This document shows positions 33,015-43,159 of a stretch of 64,000 nt of DNA, piece by piece. Each line of letters starts with the position of its first letter. Position 1 is the first letter of the stretch. Source of the stretch: Entomortierella parvispora (lineage: Eukaryota > Mortierellomycota > Mortierellomycetes > Mortierellales > Mortierellaceae); assembly GCA_963573315.1 (NCBI GenBank), contig OY752152.1:186001-250000 (forward strand). The letters run 5' to 3'. Position numbers and translations under genes: made by a program. A model generated the notes under the pieces. It did not search any database. It saw only the letters and a list, made by a program, of their open reading frames with translations, and was not told the DNA's origin.

Positions 33015-34419
33015 TTACATGCTCTCATCTTCATCAACGTGATCATCCACTTGGACGCCCAAGAATTTCTCTTGCATTTTCAGCATTGCATCACCGTACT
33101 CCAGTTTATTCTGCACAGTATGTGTTTCCGTCAAGTCTGGGATAATTTTCTTGTCCGTCGGATAGTCGAAGTTCTCATCCATCCAAGCTCTGTGGTGCGG
33201 TAATTCCTTTAGTCCTTGAATCTTGACCAAGTCGACAAAATTCTTGGTTGTGTTTGCTGAACGCTGTTCCAAGCTCAGAGAATGTACTTTCTACCATGGA
33301 TCGGAATCCACCAAACTTTGTATTAAACTCGCTTCTTTCGTATTGGAAAACAAAAGTTGGTCAGTGTTAGAGGCGAATCTTGCTCGAGAACATTGCCGAT
33401 ATGCTGTGTGTATCCTCCGTCAACTCCAACACAATCCACCTCTGCAATCAGCTTACCAATCTCCATTTTCTCCAGCATTGTTCCGTCGTTGTTCTCCTTG
33501 CATGGCTGCGATTTGGAGACAAAAAGTGCCATTCCGTTGATATCTATGCATACTTGTGTTCGCAAACCTGATTTACGTAGCTTGTATGAATACATGTCGA
33601 TCTTGTTTCCACCAGCATATGTTCCACGAGTGTCGTGGCCATCAAGAAGTAAAGTTATATGCTTATACAACGGGGGATTCTTCCAATTGGCACAACGCAT
33701 ACGAAGTTCTGGTGTTGAGAACATATGCGCCAACTTTTCCGTGATGAACTTGTCAAACAAAGATCTCTCTGTCTTGAAAAACGTAGCATACAGCTCGTAG
33801 AAGGATGTTCGTGGTATGAACTGGGACATGGAGTCCATTGTATGACCAGCCACAAAATAGTACAGAAATGCAATTCCTTTCTCCAATGCTCTGTATGGAC
33901 CAGGGAAATAAAGCCTGCTCCAGATGACTGACAGAAAGAAAAACACGGGAATAGAACCGAGACGGTGCATTAGGAGGTCCTTCATACGCTGCAAGTCCCG
34001 AACTTGTTTCATCTCCGATCTGTGATATTTTTTGGTCTTTGGATATAGCGGCCATGGCTGATCCAGAAATTTCCACTGGTCCTCAAGAAGCTTGACGATG
34101 CAAAGGTGGATTTCGTTTGGAGGTCTTTCAGATGACATTGCAAGAATATTCTTTGCCTGAATATATCTATTGAGATATTTGCCATCTTTCAGTACTGCAA
34201 ATACCAGCGTTGTAGCAGAAAGTTTGGCGGTGTTGATGATGGACTCTAATAAAACCACCATTTGTTTGGTAAAAGAATATAGAGGATTGTTGCAAGTCCC
34301 CTCGCCAGGAGCGGAATAGTGGGCTCCAGTCTCCGTGGATCTCACTGGCGAATAAAATTCCCCTAGGCTCCGAGAGAGTTCGCAAACAACTTATCTTTTG
34401 TTGACACAGTCTTTCCCAT
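33015..34419 (-). pseudogene. DDE transposase (Harbinger/IS5-like), copy A
   Basis: ATG at 34419, nine bases after TTTTTAAAAAA (34428-34438). The first ~20 codons (MGKTVSTKDKLFANSLGA) hit a stop; the long frame then runs from about 34250 to 33323. It contains WKFLDQPWPLYPKTKKYHRS, FFFLSVIWSRLYFPGPYRA, LLLDGHDTRGTYAGG (first Asp), VCIDINGMALFVSK, VDCVGVDGGYTQHIG and NFCFPIRKKR. A frameshift and a ~90-bp deletion near 33250-33330 precede the tail NFVDLVKIQGLKELP...DEDESM. The Asp spacing, the HDTR motif and the FG-F-R-x2-VE-x2-F helix in its relatives indicate the DDE_Tnp_4/Harbinger fold. The stop is 18 bp from the palindrome shared with the convergent Rep-like gene. Confidence 0.72.
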
Positions 34420-34532
34420 ATCTACTATTTTTAAAAAATTTGTTGGCTGTCTCCATCTGCCCATGATTATTGCCAACATTGTTTTTCTCCAGTTCATCGA
34501 CATTTGTACAAATCTTGAGGATCCGCCTATGT

Positions 34533-34638
34533 TAAAGCGCGAAAGATGTGAGATGGTCAATCGTGTACCATTGCAAAGACCTTCAGGAATGGACATATTT
34601 CGCAGCAGAGTAACAGGACATCCAACCTTGAGATTCAG
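34533..34638 (-). pseudogene. Pif1-like helicase fragment
   Basis: The minus-strand frame reads LNLKVGCPVTLLRNMS, then EGLCNGTRLTISHL. This matches the conserved 'LKVGxPVxLLRN...GLCNGTRL' segment near the C-terminus of Pif1 and Helitron-type helicases. It is cut at 34638 by the solo C LTR and on the other side by a junction at GGATCCGCCT (34529), a point where copy B (47356) also changes sequence. Only about 35 residues survive. The parent could be a Helitron or the same multi-gene element. Confidence 0.65.
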
Positions 34639-34646
34639 TGTCACGA

Positions 34647-35689
34647 TGTGGTGTAGTGGATCCAGGTCCCAGATCCACGCGAGCGAGATAGAGAGAGTTA
34701 TTTTTAGTATTTAGTTATTTTTTTATTTTTGTTCCTGTTTTCTGTTTTCTATAAAAAAGGGAGCAAAGTCCACTTTGCTCCTGGTTGCCTTTTCCCCTTA
34801 CGATTCCCCCCTGTACCTTGTTGATCACCAGAACACCTCCCTTCTGCTCGTATCTGTCTCGCAGTTACCCTTGGCGTTGCTGCAATATTCAACCCCATCA
34901 GCCTTTGGACGCCGTTGCAATATACGAATCCCTGGGCCTTGACTGTTCCCTGGATATCCCCCAGACCTTTTGTGTTCCCTTGATCCTCCCTGCCTACTCT
35001 CGCAGCATATCCATCCGTGTGCCAGCCCTCCTTGATCAAGTCCTGTACCGCCCTCCGATCGCTCCGTAGGATCACCTGGACCCTCGCCTATCCGATATCA
35101 ATTGGCCATTTGCGAGGTATACTTACGATGTCATATCTCTTCTGAGTGGACCTGTTATGATCTTGGCAACCCACCCTGAGGCCTTCATTGGTGCTTGGGG
35201 ACCAACCATCCTCCTCGTTATATCTCGGAGTCTCCTCTGAACCCTCAGTTAGGCGACCTTGTCCCCTTTCCCAGATAGAATCTCCTTTGCCTTGCTTTAC
35301 TGACTAGATCCCATCCCATCCCCTGTGTTGTTATTAGTATAGTATAGTCGCCGTCGTGCTCTTAGCCTTGTAGTCTTTGTTCTCCTGTTTGGATCTCGTT
35401 AGGACCTGCCTGCTCTTCGGTATGTGGTCCTTGGTTTTCATCCAGTTCGTTCTACTTATCTTTTGATCCCTTTGCTGACTCTCTCTCCTTCCTGTTTATC
35501 TCCAGTACTATCTCCTTGAGACTGTATCTGATCATACAACAGCGTTGTGCCTGATTCCCTGTGGCCCTGAGAGCAAAGTCCCTATCAACTGTAAGCGACG
35601 ATTTTTGTTAGTCATCTTTCTTCTCGTTATCAATTTCGCTTCCAGCTCATTGCTGACCTTAGACTATACTTACATTAGACAACATCACA
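34647..35689 (+). repeat. 5' LTR of element B
   Basis: 1,043 bp; begins TGTGGTGTAG, ends ACATCACA. A TATAAAAAAG box at about 34751 sits just before an inverted pair (GGAGCAAAGTCCACTTTGCTCC), so transcription probably starts near 34780. The primer-binding region just inside is CCCGAAGCCAATTTGG. The open frames on both strands inside this LTR recur in every B LTR and are not genes. Confidence 0.93.
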
Positions 35690-35823
35690 CCCGAAGCCAA
35701 TTTGGTGGAGAACCTGGGCAAAAACAAGCTCACCCGTCTGAGATTAAAAGAAGGCTCTGATCATTCGAGAACAACTAGTGTCCCACATTTGAATCCAGCC
35801 CAACCCTGACAAACCAATCAACC

Positions 35824-37287
35824 ATGTCAGACAACGCCAGTAGTCAGGAACAACCATCTCCTGTGTTGGTCGATATGCGTATGGAAGGAGAAGTCCCGAA
35901 CCACCTTCTCAACCAACCGCTGGATTCTACGACAGGCGGCCCCAATCACTTCGTGGCCACGGAAAGAGAGGAGAGAGTCATTGAGAATGCAGTAAACCGG
36001 ATCCTGAGAAGAATCGAGTTAATGACTGCAAACCAACATCCGAGATACGCGCAACCCTTCGACTCAGCCCCAGAAGCGGAGGAGCATTCTCCCCAACAAC
36101 AATTTAGACCGAACACGAGATCACCCAACCTACGAGATGACGGAGCCCGTGAACCATGGGACCATCAATATCAGGATGCCCCCAGAGCGCATATGTCGCA
36201 CATGGATTTCAAGGACAGAAAAGAGCCACGCGTTTGCTCGCACGGAAAGTTCAATCCAAAAAAGCACAAGGCAGAGGTATGGTTACGACAATATCAACTA
36301 TGGGCTGGTACTCAATTCACCAACCTCAGCCCTGAGGCGCGTATTTCAAGAACCGTCGAGTCCTTTGGAGCTTCGATGGGGACCGACGAGACCCAATCCT
36401 GGTTTGTCCAACTCCTCCAAGCGACTCCCCGAGCTTACCCTGAGGCCATTTACCGAGACTTCCGTCAAACCTTCATGTCCGTTCGCGATCAACTATTATC
36501 GGGTTCCCTAGTCTTGCTAGACAAGTGCAAACAAACCAAGAAGGAATCAGTGAAAGCATTTAACAACCGCTTCTCTATCCTGAACCGCCAATATCTGGAG
36601 GCAACACTTCAAGGACAAGGGGTATATGACGAGGCAGGCGTTCGAAGGGCTTATCTCAAGAATCTCTTCTTACCGGACATCGCCAGGAGGATTCACCACG
36701 GGGACAACCTAGATTGGATGATGGCCCAGGCCGATAAATGTGCCCTCAAGATGTACGAGCTGTATTTAGCCCGCCATGATGACAAATCGGACGAATCAAG
36801 CGATGAGGAAGAATCACCCGAAGACGAGGATGAAGCCGAAGCTAGCAGCACCATTAAGAAGACTCCCACCGATGATAGAAAGACGACCGGGACCAAATCC
36901 ACGACTGTCACAACCTCCAGGGCTGGTACTACCTCGACAACTACCAACAAGGATAAGACCGACCTGAAGAACTCTGTATCCAAGGACGAGTTTGATCACC
37001 TCTCTCGAGAAATGGAACGCATGAAGATTCTTATCAGCAAGGGTAATCGATCCATCCCTAGGCCCGCCGGGCCTCCCACCACTCGATACTCTGGCGAGAA
37101 GAGTGCCCCGGAGGTTAGACAATGCTACAATTGTCAGCAGACAGGGCATTTAGCACGAGACTGTCCTGCTCCGAAGACAAACCAGACTCTGTTGGTTGAG
37201 TCCATGATTGACAACGGTATTGGCGTGGAAGACTTCAACGTTCGCTGTTACTACTTTGGATACGTTGAGGTTGAGATGGATTTTTAG
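35824..37287 (+). CDS. Gag of element B
   Basis: 487 aa. The N-terminus is acidic/Pro-rich; a capsid-like region follows (KAEVWLRQYQLWAGTQFT to CALKMYELYLARHD), then an Asp/Glu-rich and Thr-rich linker, a short coiled coil, and a CCHC knuckle CYNCQQTGHLARDC. The stop TAG (37285-37287) is embedded in a T5 run, GAT TTT TAG, and pol is open in the -1 frame from 37275, giving a 13-nt overlap. Confidence 0.93.
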   Translation: MSDNASSQEQPSPVLVDMRMEGEVPNHLLNQPLDSTTGGPNHFVATEREERVIENAVNRILRRIELMTANQHPRYAQPFDSAPEAEEHSPQQQFRPNTRSPNLRDDGAREPWDHQYQDAPRAHMSHMDFKDRKEPRVCSHGKFNPKKHKAEVWLRQYQLWAGTQFTNLSPEARISRTVESFGASMGTDETQSWFVQLLQATPRAYPEAIYRDFRQTFMSVRDQLLSGSLVLLDKCKQTKKESVKAFNNRFSILNRQYLEATLQGQGVYDEAGVRRAYLKNLFLPDIARRIHHGDNLDWMMAQADKCALKMYELYLARHDDKSDESSDEEESPEDEDEAEASSTIKKTPTDDRKTTGTKSTTVTTSRAGTTSTTTNKDKTDLKNSVSKDEFDHLSREMERMKILISKGNRSIPRPAGPPTTRYSGEKSAPEVRQCYNCQQTGHLARDCPAPKTNQTLLVESMIDNGIGVEDFNVRCYYFGYVEVEMDF

Positions 37288-40200
37288 AAGGGGACCATGG
37301 AACTACTCCAAGCCATGAACCCCCTGACCCTATCCATGGAGAAACGTTAGAAGAAGAAGAAGCAAACGTGTTGGTAGCAGCTCGCTCCTCCCCACGCAAT
37401 CCAACCAACTCATTACCTTACGCAAAAGCACCGCCGCCTAGAGGTATACCCCGACCGACCGCTTCCGCCCAGGTCCTAAAGCAACCCCCGGCTTTGACCA
37501 ACCGCCTCGGCCCTCCCAGCATGCATCGCCCGAAGACCATTCAACATGCTGAATCCAAGACATCCACGATGGATGTAGATCCTCCTTCTCGACGAGAGAT
37601 GATGACCGCCGTCGAGATCCCTGTCCGTCCCAAGAGTAATGTGACGTTTGCGGTCGAGGGCCCATCTGCTGCGGAAAACCTGGCCCGGCTCGAACGTACA
37701 ATCGCTGCCCAGAACGCAATCAAGGCGCAGAGGGACAATGGACAAGCCAAGAGAGATGAGAAGGAGGAGGATGAGGTGGATGGAGGCTTGCGAAGGATGA
37801 TGGTTCCCCCGAGGGAGGGTCGAAAAGCAATGGCGGCAAGAAAAGTGAATGGAGATGGAGATGCTGGCCCGAGCATGAGTGCGTCAGCAGGACCGAAGAA
37901 CACTTGGGACGAAAAAGACCGAGCTAAGCCACCCCCGCACACTGGAACAAAAAAGAAATCAGAGAGCAGCAAGAGCCAAAAAGGGAAAGAGGACAGCAAA
38001 AAAGGGACGGACAAGAAAAAGAAATCTGGCCGGACACGCGAGTCGGACGAGGCATTTCTAAAGTCTCTTCCCAACCCCATCGTCTTGCAGTTGAACCAAC
38101 AGCCGTTTGACATCCGTCAGTGCTTAAGGACCACTAAGGTTGAGGGTCTTACCATCGGTCAACTAATGGAGTTATCCCCCAGCATCCGCCGAACCGTTCA
38201 AGCATCGTTGAAGACTGTACCGCGTGAGGAGCGAATTTTACTCAGTGAAGAATATCCGTCCCTGCCCCTCGGGGAGTCTGAAGCGGAAGAGTTGCGTGTA
38301 TTTTTGAATCGTGTTGAACGATCAAAGACAGACACTCATGGATTCCGAGCCGCAATTATGGGAACCAAGTGCGATATCTTACTTGATGGAGGATCTTGCG
38401 TCAATGTCATCCGTCGCGGGTTCTTGGAGCAGATTGGCATCACCAACCACACTCCATATTCATCGTTTACTTTGAAAGGGTTGACGGGGAATGCAGGCGT
38501 GGCTGGAGAGGCACCGAGCGTGCCTATCGATATCCAAGGTATCATGATCCCGGCCGGTTGTGTGATCGTCGAGTCCGTCGACTTCAATATTCTGTTGGGT
38601 CGTCCTTTCCTTGAAGCCTGTGGAGGATATACAGATTGGGCCACCGCCGTTACTAGTTTGCAAATACAAGGCTTCAAGATCGTGATCGATGGACGTGCTC
38701 GAACCACCCCGAAAGTCTCTCGTCTCCCCATCCAAGATAAACAACAGGACCCGGTGATAGAAACAAGTGAAGAGGGTGACACCGACGGTTCATCAGACGA
38801 GTCGGACACAGATGAGGAGGATTCTTCGACCGACGACAAAGAAAACGACGACGAAGGGTATGCCCTACTCATTCGAAGCATTCAGGAGGGCAAGGTTGAG
38901 CGGACTGATGCGCGACAACTCAAGAAGGACGATGAGAATGAGGAGATCGTCAATTGTTGGTTCTTGCGCGCCGTCTTCCCTGATCCCCCTGCTTTGGATG
39001 GACGACAACCCACCTCTTGTTTGTCAATTTCAGATTCTTCGGATACGGCCTCATCGAAGATCAGCGATCCTATGTTTGATGCGGCCCCGATAATGGTCAA
39101 CAATTCATACGGATTTCATTTGGAGGCTCCCCGCTGTCGTGATCGTTTGACTAACACCCCGGTCATATTGTTGCCCGGCCTGGAGGAGCGATCAGTATAC
39201 GTGGGAGATATCCAAGAGGTTCACGACAACTTGCCTGAAATCCAACGCATTTTTCAGGAGCACCAGGAGTGTTTTCCCAAGGAAGGGGAGATGTCTAGGA
39301 CGTTGGATGCAGATATGTTGGAAGCCCCTGCCTCTTTTCACCTCAAACCTGGGTCCAAATTTCCGCGCGCATATAACAAAAAATACTCGCCCGGACAAAT
39401 TGCGACCTTGTGCGAGTATCGAGACCAGATGGTCAGGGCTGGAAAAATGAGGCGATCTGGCTCACCTGCTTCTTGCAACCCTCTCCTGATTCAGAAGAAG
39501 GATGGATCTTATCGGGTGTGCATTAATTTTATCCCTGTCAACAAATTAATTGCCCCCATGGCCTGGCCCTTACCGGACCCTATCACTGAGATATACAAGC
39601 TGCAAGGATGCGAATTCTTATCTTTTTGGGATTGCAAGGACGGATACCTCCAATCGCCCATTGCCGAAGACAGTCGCTTTCTCACCGCCGTTGCTTTCCC
39701 AGACGGACTGTACGAGTACAATGTATTACCGATGGGCCTCATTGACTCCATGCAATGGTACACTCGACACATGGGCGAGGTCTTTAATTCTATCAAGGAT
39801 CGACTCAGCAATTTTGTGGACGACATGGCTACCGGAGATGCCAAATTCCCCCTTCATTTTCGGACTGTGGAAGAAGTGTTGGTGCGGATGGATGAGTTCA
39901 ATGGATCGTTCTCTGGCAAGAAATCAGCATTTTTTGTGAAGCAGCGCGAGTTTTTGGGACGGATCGTCGGGAATGATCATATCTCGGCCGACCCAAAGAA
40001 GCTATCCAAGATGGAATATTGGCCGGTTCCGCAAAATGTGACAGAGTTGCGCGGATTTGTCGGGTTTGCCTTATTCCTCTGCGATTTCATATCCAACTTT
40101 TCTGCCATGGCTGCTCCACTCTTCCCGCTGTACAAATTGCACAAGGATCCCAAGGCCTTTGTCGACAAATGGTTGTCAGACCCCAAGTATACAGAAGCCT

Positions 40201-42020
40201 TTCGTGCCATTCAAATCGCTCTGGTTACTGCTCCGGTTTTGGTCATGATGGATCATAGACGCCCAGTTATTATTTCGGCCGACACCTCAGATTTTGCTTC
40301 TGGCCATGTAATTGCACACTGTCTGCACCCCGAAGATGATGAGCGGATTGATATCCATGTCAAGTATCAGCCGATAGTGTTTGGGAGCCGAAAATTATCT
40401 GGGGCCGAGTCAAGATATTTCGCCACTGAGCGTGAGCTGTTAGGATTGGTGTACTGCTTAACCAAGCATAGCCATCTGTTGGAGGGAAAGGAGATTCATG
40501 TCTTCATCGATCATCGAGCGTTGTTATATCTGCACAACCTCTCTTCCAAAAGTGCACGCCTCACTCGATGGACCTTCATCATTGCTCAGTTCAGGATCAC
40601 CATCCACCATCGTCCGGGGCGAGATATGAAAGACTCGGATCCGCTCTCCCGTATTCATCATAAGAACATCACGGGTGAAGATTTGCCAGACATAGGAATG
40701 GAGGATGCAATGGAGATGGAGGAGAACAAGCGGCTCATGAGGACTATGCTGATTTCAGAGGATCAGGAGCCTTTTGTTTCGATTGTGGCAGCTTTGCAAG
40801 GGGACCCATTGACATATTTGGATAAGGTCACTAGGGGGAAGATCATGAGCATGCTTCCCAAGTACTTTGTCACTCAAGGGCGTTTATTTAAACGCACATC
40901 TGGTGGTAGCCCACGCCAGTATGTACCACCAGGTGAAGTTTTGAGCGTGCTGGAGAACACTCATGGATCTACTGTCATGGGTCATCTCGGAGTGGTCGCA
41001 ACATATACACTCATTGCCGAAGGGTACTTCTGGCCGGGCATGTACGCAGACGTTAAGAAGCACCTTTCGACTTGCGACGCTTGTCAACGCTTTCAAACGC
41101 GCGATCCAACACGATATCGTTTCCATCGTTTGCCGCCACCTCAAACGATCTTCCATACCTTGGGCCTGGATGCAGTTGGACCCTTACCGATGTCTAATGG
41201 CAAGCGGTTTGTTTTGAATATGGTGGATTATCTCTCTGGATGGGTTGTATCTGTCGCCCTTGCTTCTTTAGCAGGAAATATTATCGTCCGGACTGTAGAA
41301 AAGCATTGGGCTCGACAATATGGATACCCCCATCGCATCATCACGGACAATGGATCATCTCTATCTGCGGGAGCCTTCAAGGAGTGGTGTATCAATCATG
41401 AAATCGATCTCGACCCTGCTTCTGCATATCATCCAGAGACCAATGGAATGGTGGAGCGATATAACGGTTTTATGGTACGACAATTGGCTCGTATCATTCA
41501 GCATGATGGTTTGGCTGAGAGTGCCTGGGCTACTATCTTGGACCGTGTTACATGGACTTGGAGAACTCAGATCAAGCAGACTAGAGGCGTATCTCCTTTC
41601 GAAATCCTCTTTGGTCAACGAGCTCGCCTCCCATGGGATATAGATCACACTCGGAAGATGGATATGAATGAACGCGAGGAAGTCGACGAGGAGAGACGTG
41701 AGATCTTGGAAGTTTTGCGTGCTGAAGTTCATCAGAGGATTATTAATGAACACAAGTGGTCCACTGAAGCTGCTGATCTACCCCTCCCTCGGAAATATGA
41801 GGTCGGAGACGAGGTCTTGGTCCATCAGTCCGCACTTCTGAAGCAATGGAGTGGCAAGCTATCACCTCGTTGGAAGGGCCCTTTAACCATCTTCGAAGCT
41901 TTGCCTGGAGGTGCCTATCGATTGGGCGAGAAGGTTGAGGGGCAATGGCATCGATATTTTGGAGGTCGCCCTGTCAACCATGCTCGTCTTAAGCCTTACA
42001 AACGTGACACCCAGGATTAA
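37275..42020 (+). CDS. Pol polyprotein of element B
   Basis: Open from 37275 just after TGA; no good ATG, so it is expressed through gag, most simply by a -1 slip on TTTTT at the gag stop. About 1,550-1,580 aa. A Lys-rich N-terminal extension precedes the protease CDILLDGGSCVNVIRRG (DGG in place of the usual DSG/DTG). Reverse transcriptase: VCINFIPVNK, LPMGLIDSMQWYTR and the catalytic NFVDDMATG (FVDD, not YVDD). RNase H: SADTSDFASGHV. Integrase: GHLGVVATYTL with CDACQRF, then LDAVGPLP, ITDNGSSLSA and HPETNGMVERYN. It ends RLKPYKRDTQD without a chromodomain. No internal stops. The altered protease and RT motifs suggest a distinct gypsy lineage. Confidence 0.93.
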   Translation, partial: DGFLEGDHGTTPSHEPPDPIHGETLEEEEANVLVAARSSPRNPTNSLPYAKAPPPRGIPRPTASAQVLKQPPALTNRLGPPSMHRPKTIQHAESKTSTMDVDPPSRREMMTAVEIPVRPKSNVTFAVEGPSAAENLARLERTIAAQNAIKAQRDNGQAKRDEKEEDEVDGGLRRMMVPPREGRKAMAARKVNGDGDAGPSMSASAGPKNTWDEKDRAKPPPHTGTKKKSESSKSQKGKEDSKKGTDKKKKSGRTRESDEAFLKSLPNPIVLQLNQQPFDIRQCLRTTKVEGLTIGQLMELSPSIRRTVQASLKTVPREERILLSEEYPSLPLGESEAEELRVFLNRVERSKTDTHGFRAAIMGTKCDILLDGGSCVNVIRRGFLEQIGITNHTPYSSFTLKGLTGNAGVAGEAPSVPIDIQGIMIPAGCVIVESVDFNILLGRPFLEACGGYTDWATAVTSLQIQGFKIVIDGRARTTPKVSRLPIQDKQQDPVIETSEEGDTDGSSDESDTDEEDSSTDDKENDDEGYALLIRSIQEGKVERTDARQLKKDDENEEIVNCWFLRAVFPDPPALDGRQPTSCLSISDSSDTASSKISDPMFDAAPIMVNNSYGFHLEAPRCRDRLTNTPVILLPGLEERSVYVGDIQEVHDNLPEIQRIFQEHQECFPKEGEMSRTLDADMLEAPASFHLKPGSKFPRAYNKKYSPGQIATLCEYRDQMVRAGKMRRSGSPASCNPLLIQKKDGSYRVCINFIPVNKLIAPMAWPLPDPITEIYKLQGCEFLSFWDCKDGYLQSPIAEDSRFLTAVAFPDGLYEYNVLPMGLIDSMQWYTRHMGEVFNSIKDRLSNFVDDMATGDAKFPLHFRTVEEVLVRMDEFNGSFSGKKSAFFVKQREFLGRIVGNDHISADPKKLSKMEYWPVPQNVTELRGFVGFALFLCDFISNFSAMAAPLFPLYKLHKDPKAFVDKWLSDPKYTEAFRAIQIALVTAPVLVMMDHRRPVIISADTSDFASGHVIAHCLHPEDDERIDIHVKYQPIVFGSRKLSGAESRYFATERELLGLVYCLTKHSHLLEGKEIHVFIDHRALLYLHNLSSKSARLTRWTFIIAQFRITIHHRPGRDMKDSDPLSRIHHKNITGEDLPDIGMEDAMEMEENKRLMRTMLISEDQEPFVSIVAALQGDPLTYLDKVTRGKIMSMLPKYFVTQGRLFKRTSGGSPRQYVPPGEVLSVLENTHGSTVMGHLGVVATYTLIAEGYFWPGMYADVKKHLSTCDACQRFQTRDPTRYRFHRLPPPQTIFHTLGLDAVGPLPMSNGKRFVLNMVDYLSGWVVSVALASLAGNIIVRTVEKHWARQYGYPHRIITDNGSSLSAGAFKEWCINHEIDLDPASAYHPETNGMVERYNGFMVRQLARIIQHDGLAESAWATILDRVTWTWRTQIKQTRGVSPFEILFGQRARLPWDIDHTRKMDMNEREEVDEERREILEVLRAEVHQRIINEHKWSTEAADLPLPRKYEVGDEVLVHQSALLKQWSGKLSPRWKGPLTIFEALPGGAYRLGEKVEGQWHRYFGGRPVNHARLKPYKRDTQD

Positions 42021-42117
42021 ATAGATCTGGAGGACGCCTTTGGGGATCAGCTTCCCTAGAGACACTCGCTGGCTTGCTCTCACATAAGACGATGTGAGAA
42101 AGAGACCCTGGGATCGG

Positions 42118-43159
42118 TGTGGTGTAGTGGATCCAGGTCCCAGATCCACGCGAGCGAGATAGAGAGAGTTATTTTTAGTATTTAGTTATTTTTTTATTTT
42201 TGTTCCTGTTTTCTGTTTTCTATAAAAAAGGGAGCAAAGTCCACTTTGCTCCTGGTTGCCTTTTCCCCTTACGATTCCCCCCTGTACCTTGTTGATCACC
42301 AGAACACCTCCCTTCTGCTCGTATCTGTCTCGCAGTTACCCTTGGCGTTGCTGCAATATTCAACCCCATCAGCCTTTGGACGCCGTTGCAATATACGAAT
42401 CCCTGGGCCTTGACTGTTCCCTGGATATCCCCCAGACCTTTTGTGTTCCCTTGATCCTCCCTGCCCACTCTCGCAACATATCCATCCGTGTGCCAGCCCT
42501 CCTTGATCAAGTCCTGTACCGCCCTCCGATCGCTCCGTAGGATCACCTGGACCCTCGCCTATCCGATATCAATTGGCCATTTGCGAGGTATACTTACGAT
42601 GTCATATCTCTTCTGAGTGGACCTGTTATGATCTTGGCAACCCACCCTGAGGCCTTCATTGGTGCTTGGGGACCAACCATCCTCCTCGTTATATCTCGGA
42701 GTCTCCTCTGAACCCTCAGTTAGGCGACCTTGTCCCCTTTCCCAGATAGAATCTCCTTTGCCTTGCTTTACTGACTAGATCCCATCCCATCCCCTGTGTT
42801 GTTATTAGTATAGTATAGTCGCCGTCGTGCTCTTAGCCTTGTAGTCTTTGTTCTCCTGTTTGGATCTCGTTAGGACCTGCCTGCTCTTCGGTATGTGGTC
42901 CTTGGTTTTCATCCAGTTCGTTCTACTTATCTTTTGATCCCTTTGCTGACTCTCTCTCCTTCCTGTTTATCTCCAGTACTATCTCCTTGAGACTGTATCT
43001 GATCATACAACAGCGTTGTGCCTGATCCCTGTGGCCCTGAGAGCAAAGTCCCTATCAACTGTAAGCGACGATTTTTGTTAGTCATCTTTCTTCTCGTTAT
43101 CAATTTCGCTTCCAGCTCATTGCTGACCTTAGACTATACTTACATTAGACAACATCACA
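42118..43159 (+). repeat. 3' LTR of element B
   Basis: 1,042 bp, matching 34647-35689 except for a few positions (e.g. GCCCACTCTCGCAAC versus GCCTACTCTCGCAGC, and one T fewer near 43025). A purine-rich AGAAAGAGA tract lies about 15 bp before it. Confidence 0.93.

Larger units (their letters stand above)
34647..43159 (+). mobile_element. Full-length Ty3/gypsy element, family B
   Basis: 8,513 bp with 1,043/1,042-bp LTRs, inserted 8 bp inside a solo C LTR with a 4-bp duplication ACGA (34643-34646 and 43160-43163). Gag and pol are separate frames, pol at -1. The LTRs differ by about two substitutions and one indel by eye, so the insertion is recent. There is no chromodomain at the end of pol. 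Confidence 0.95.

Noticed and set aside
34749-35075. Open frames on both strands recurring at 34749, 42220 and 55940 (108 and 94 codons)
   Set aside because: They lie inside the family B LTRs and are conserved only because the LTR is; they overlap each other antisense and look like no protein.
37438-38113. Long minus-strand frames opposite element B pol
   Set aside because: Shadow frames of a Lys/Arg-rich region; no domain features.
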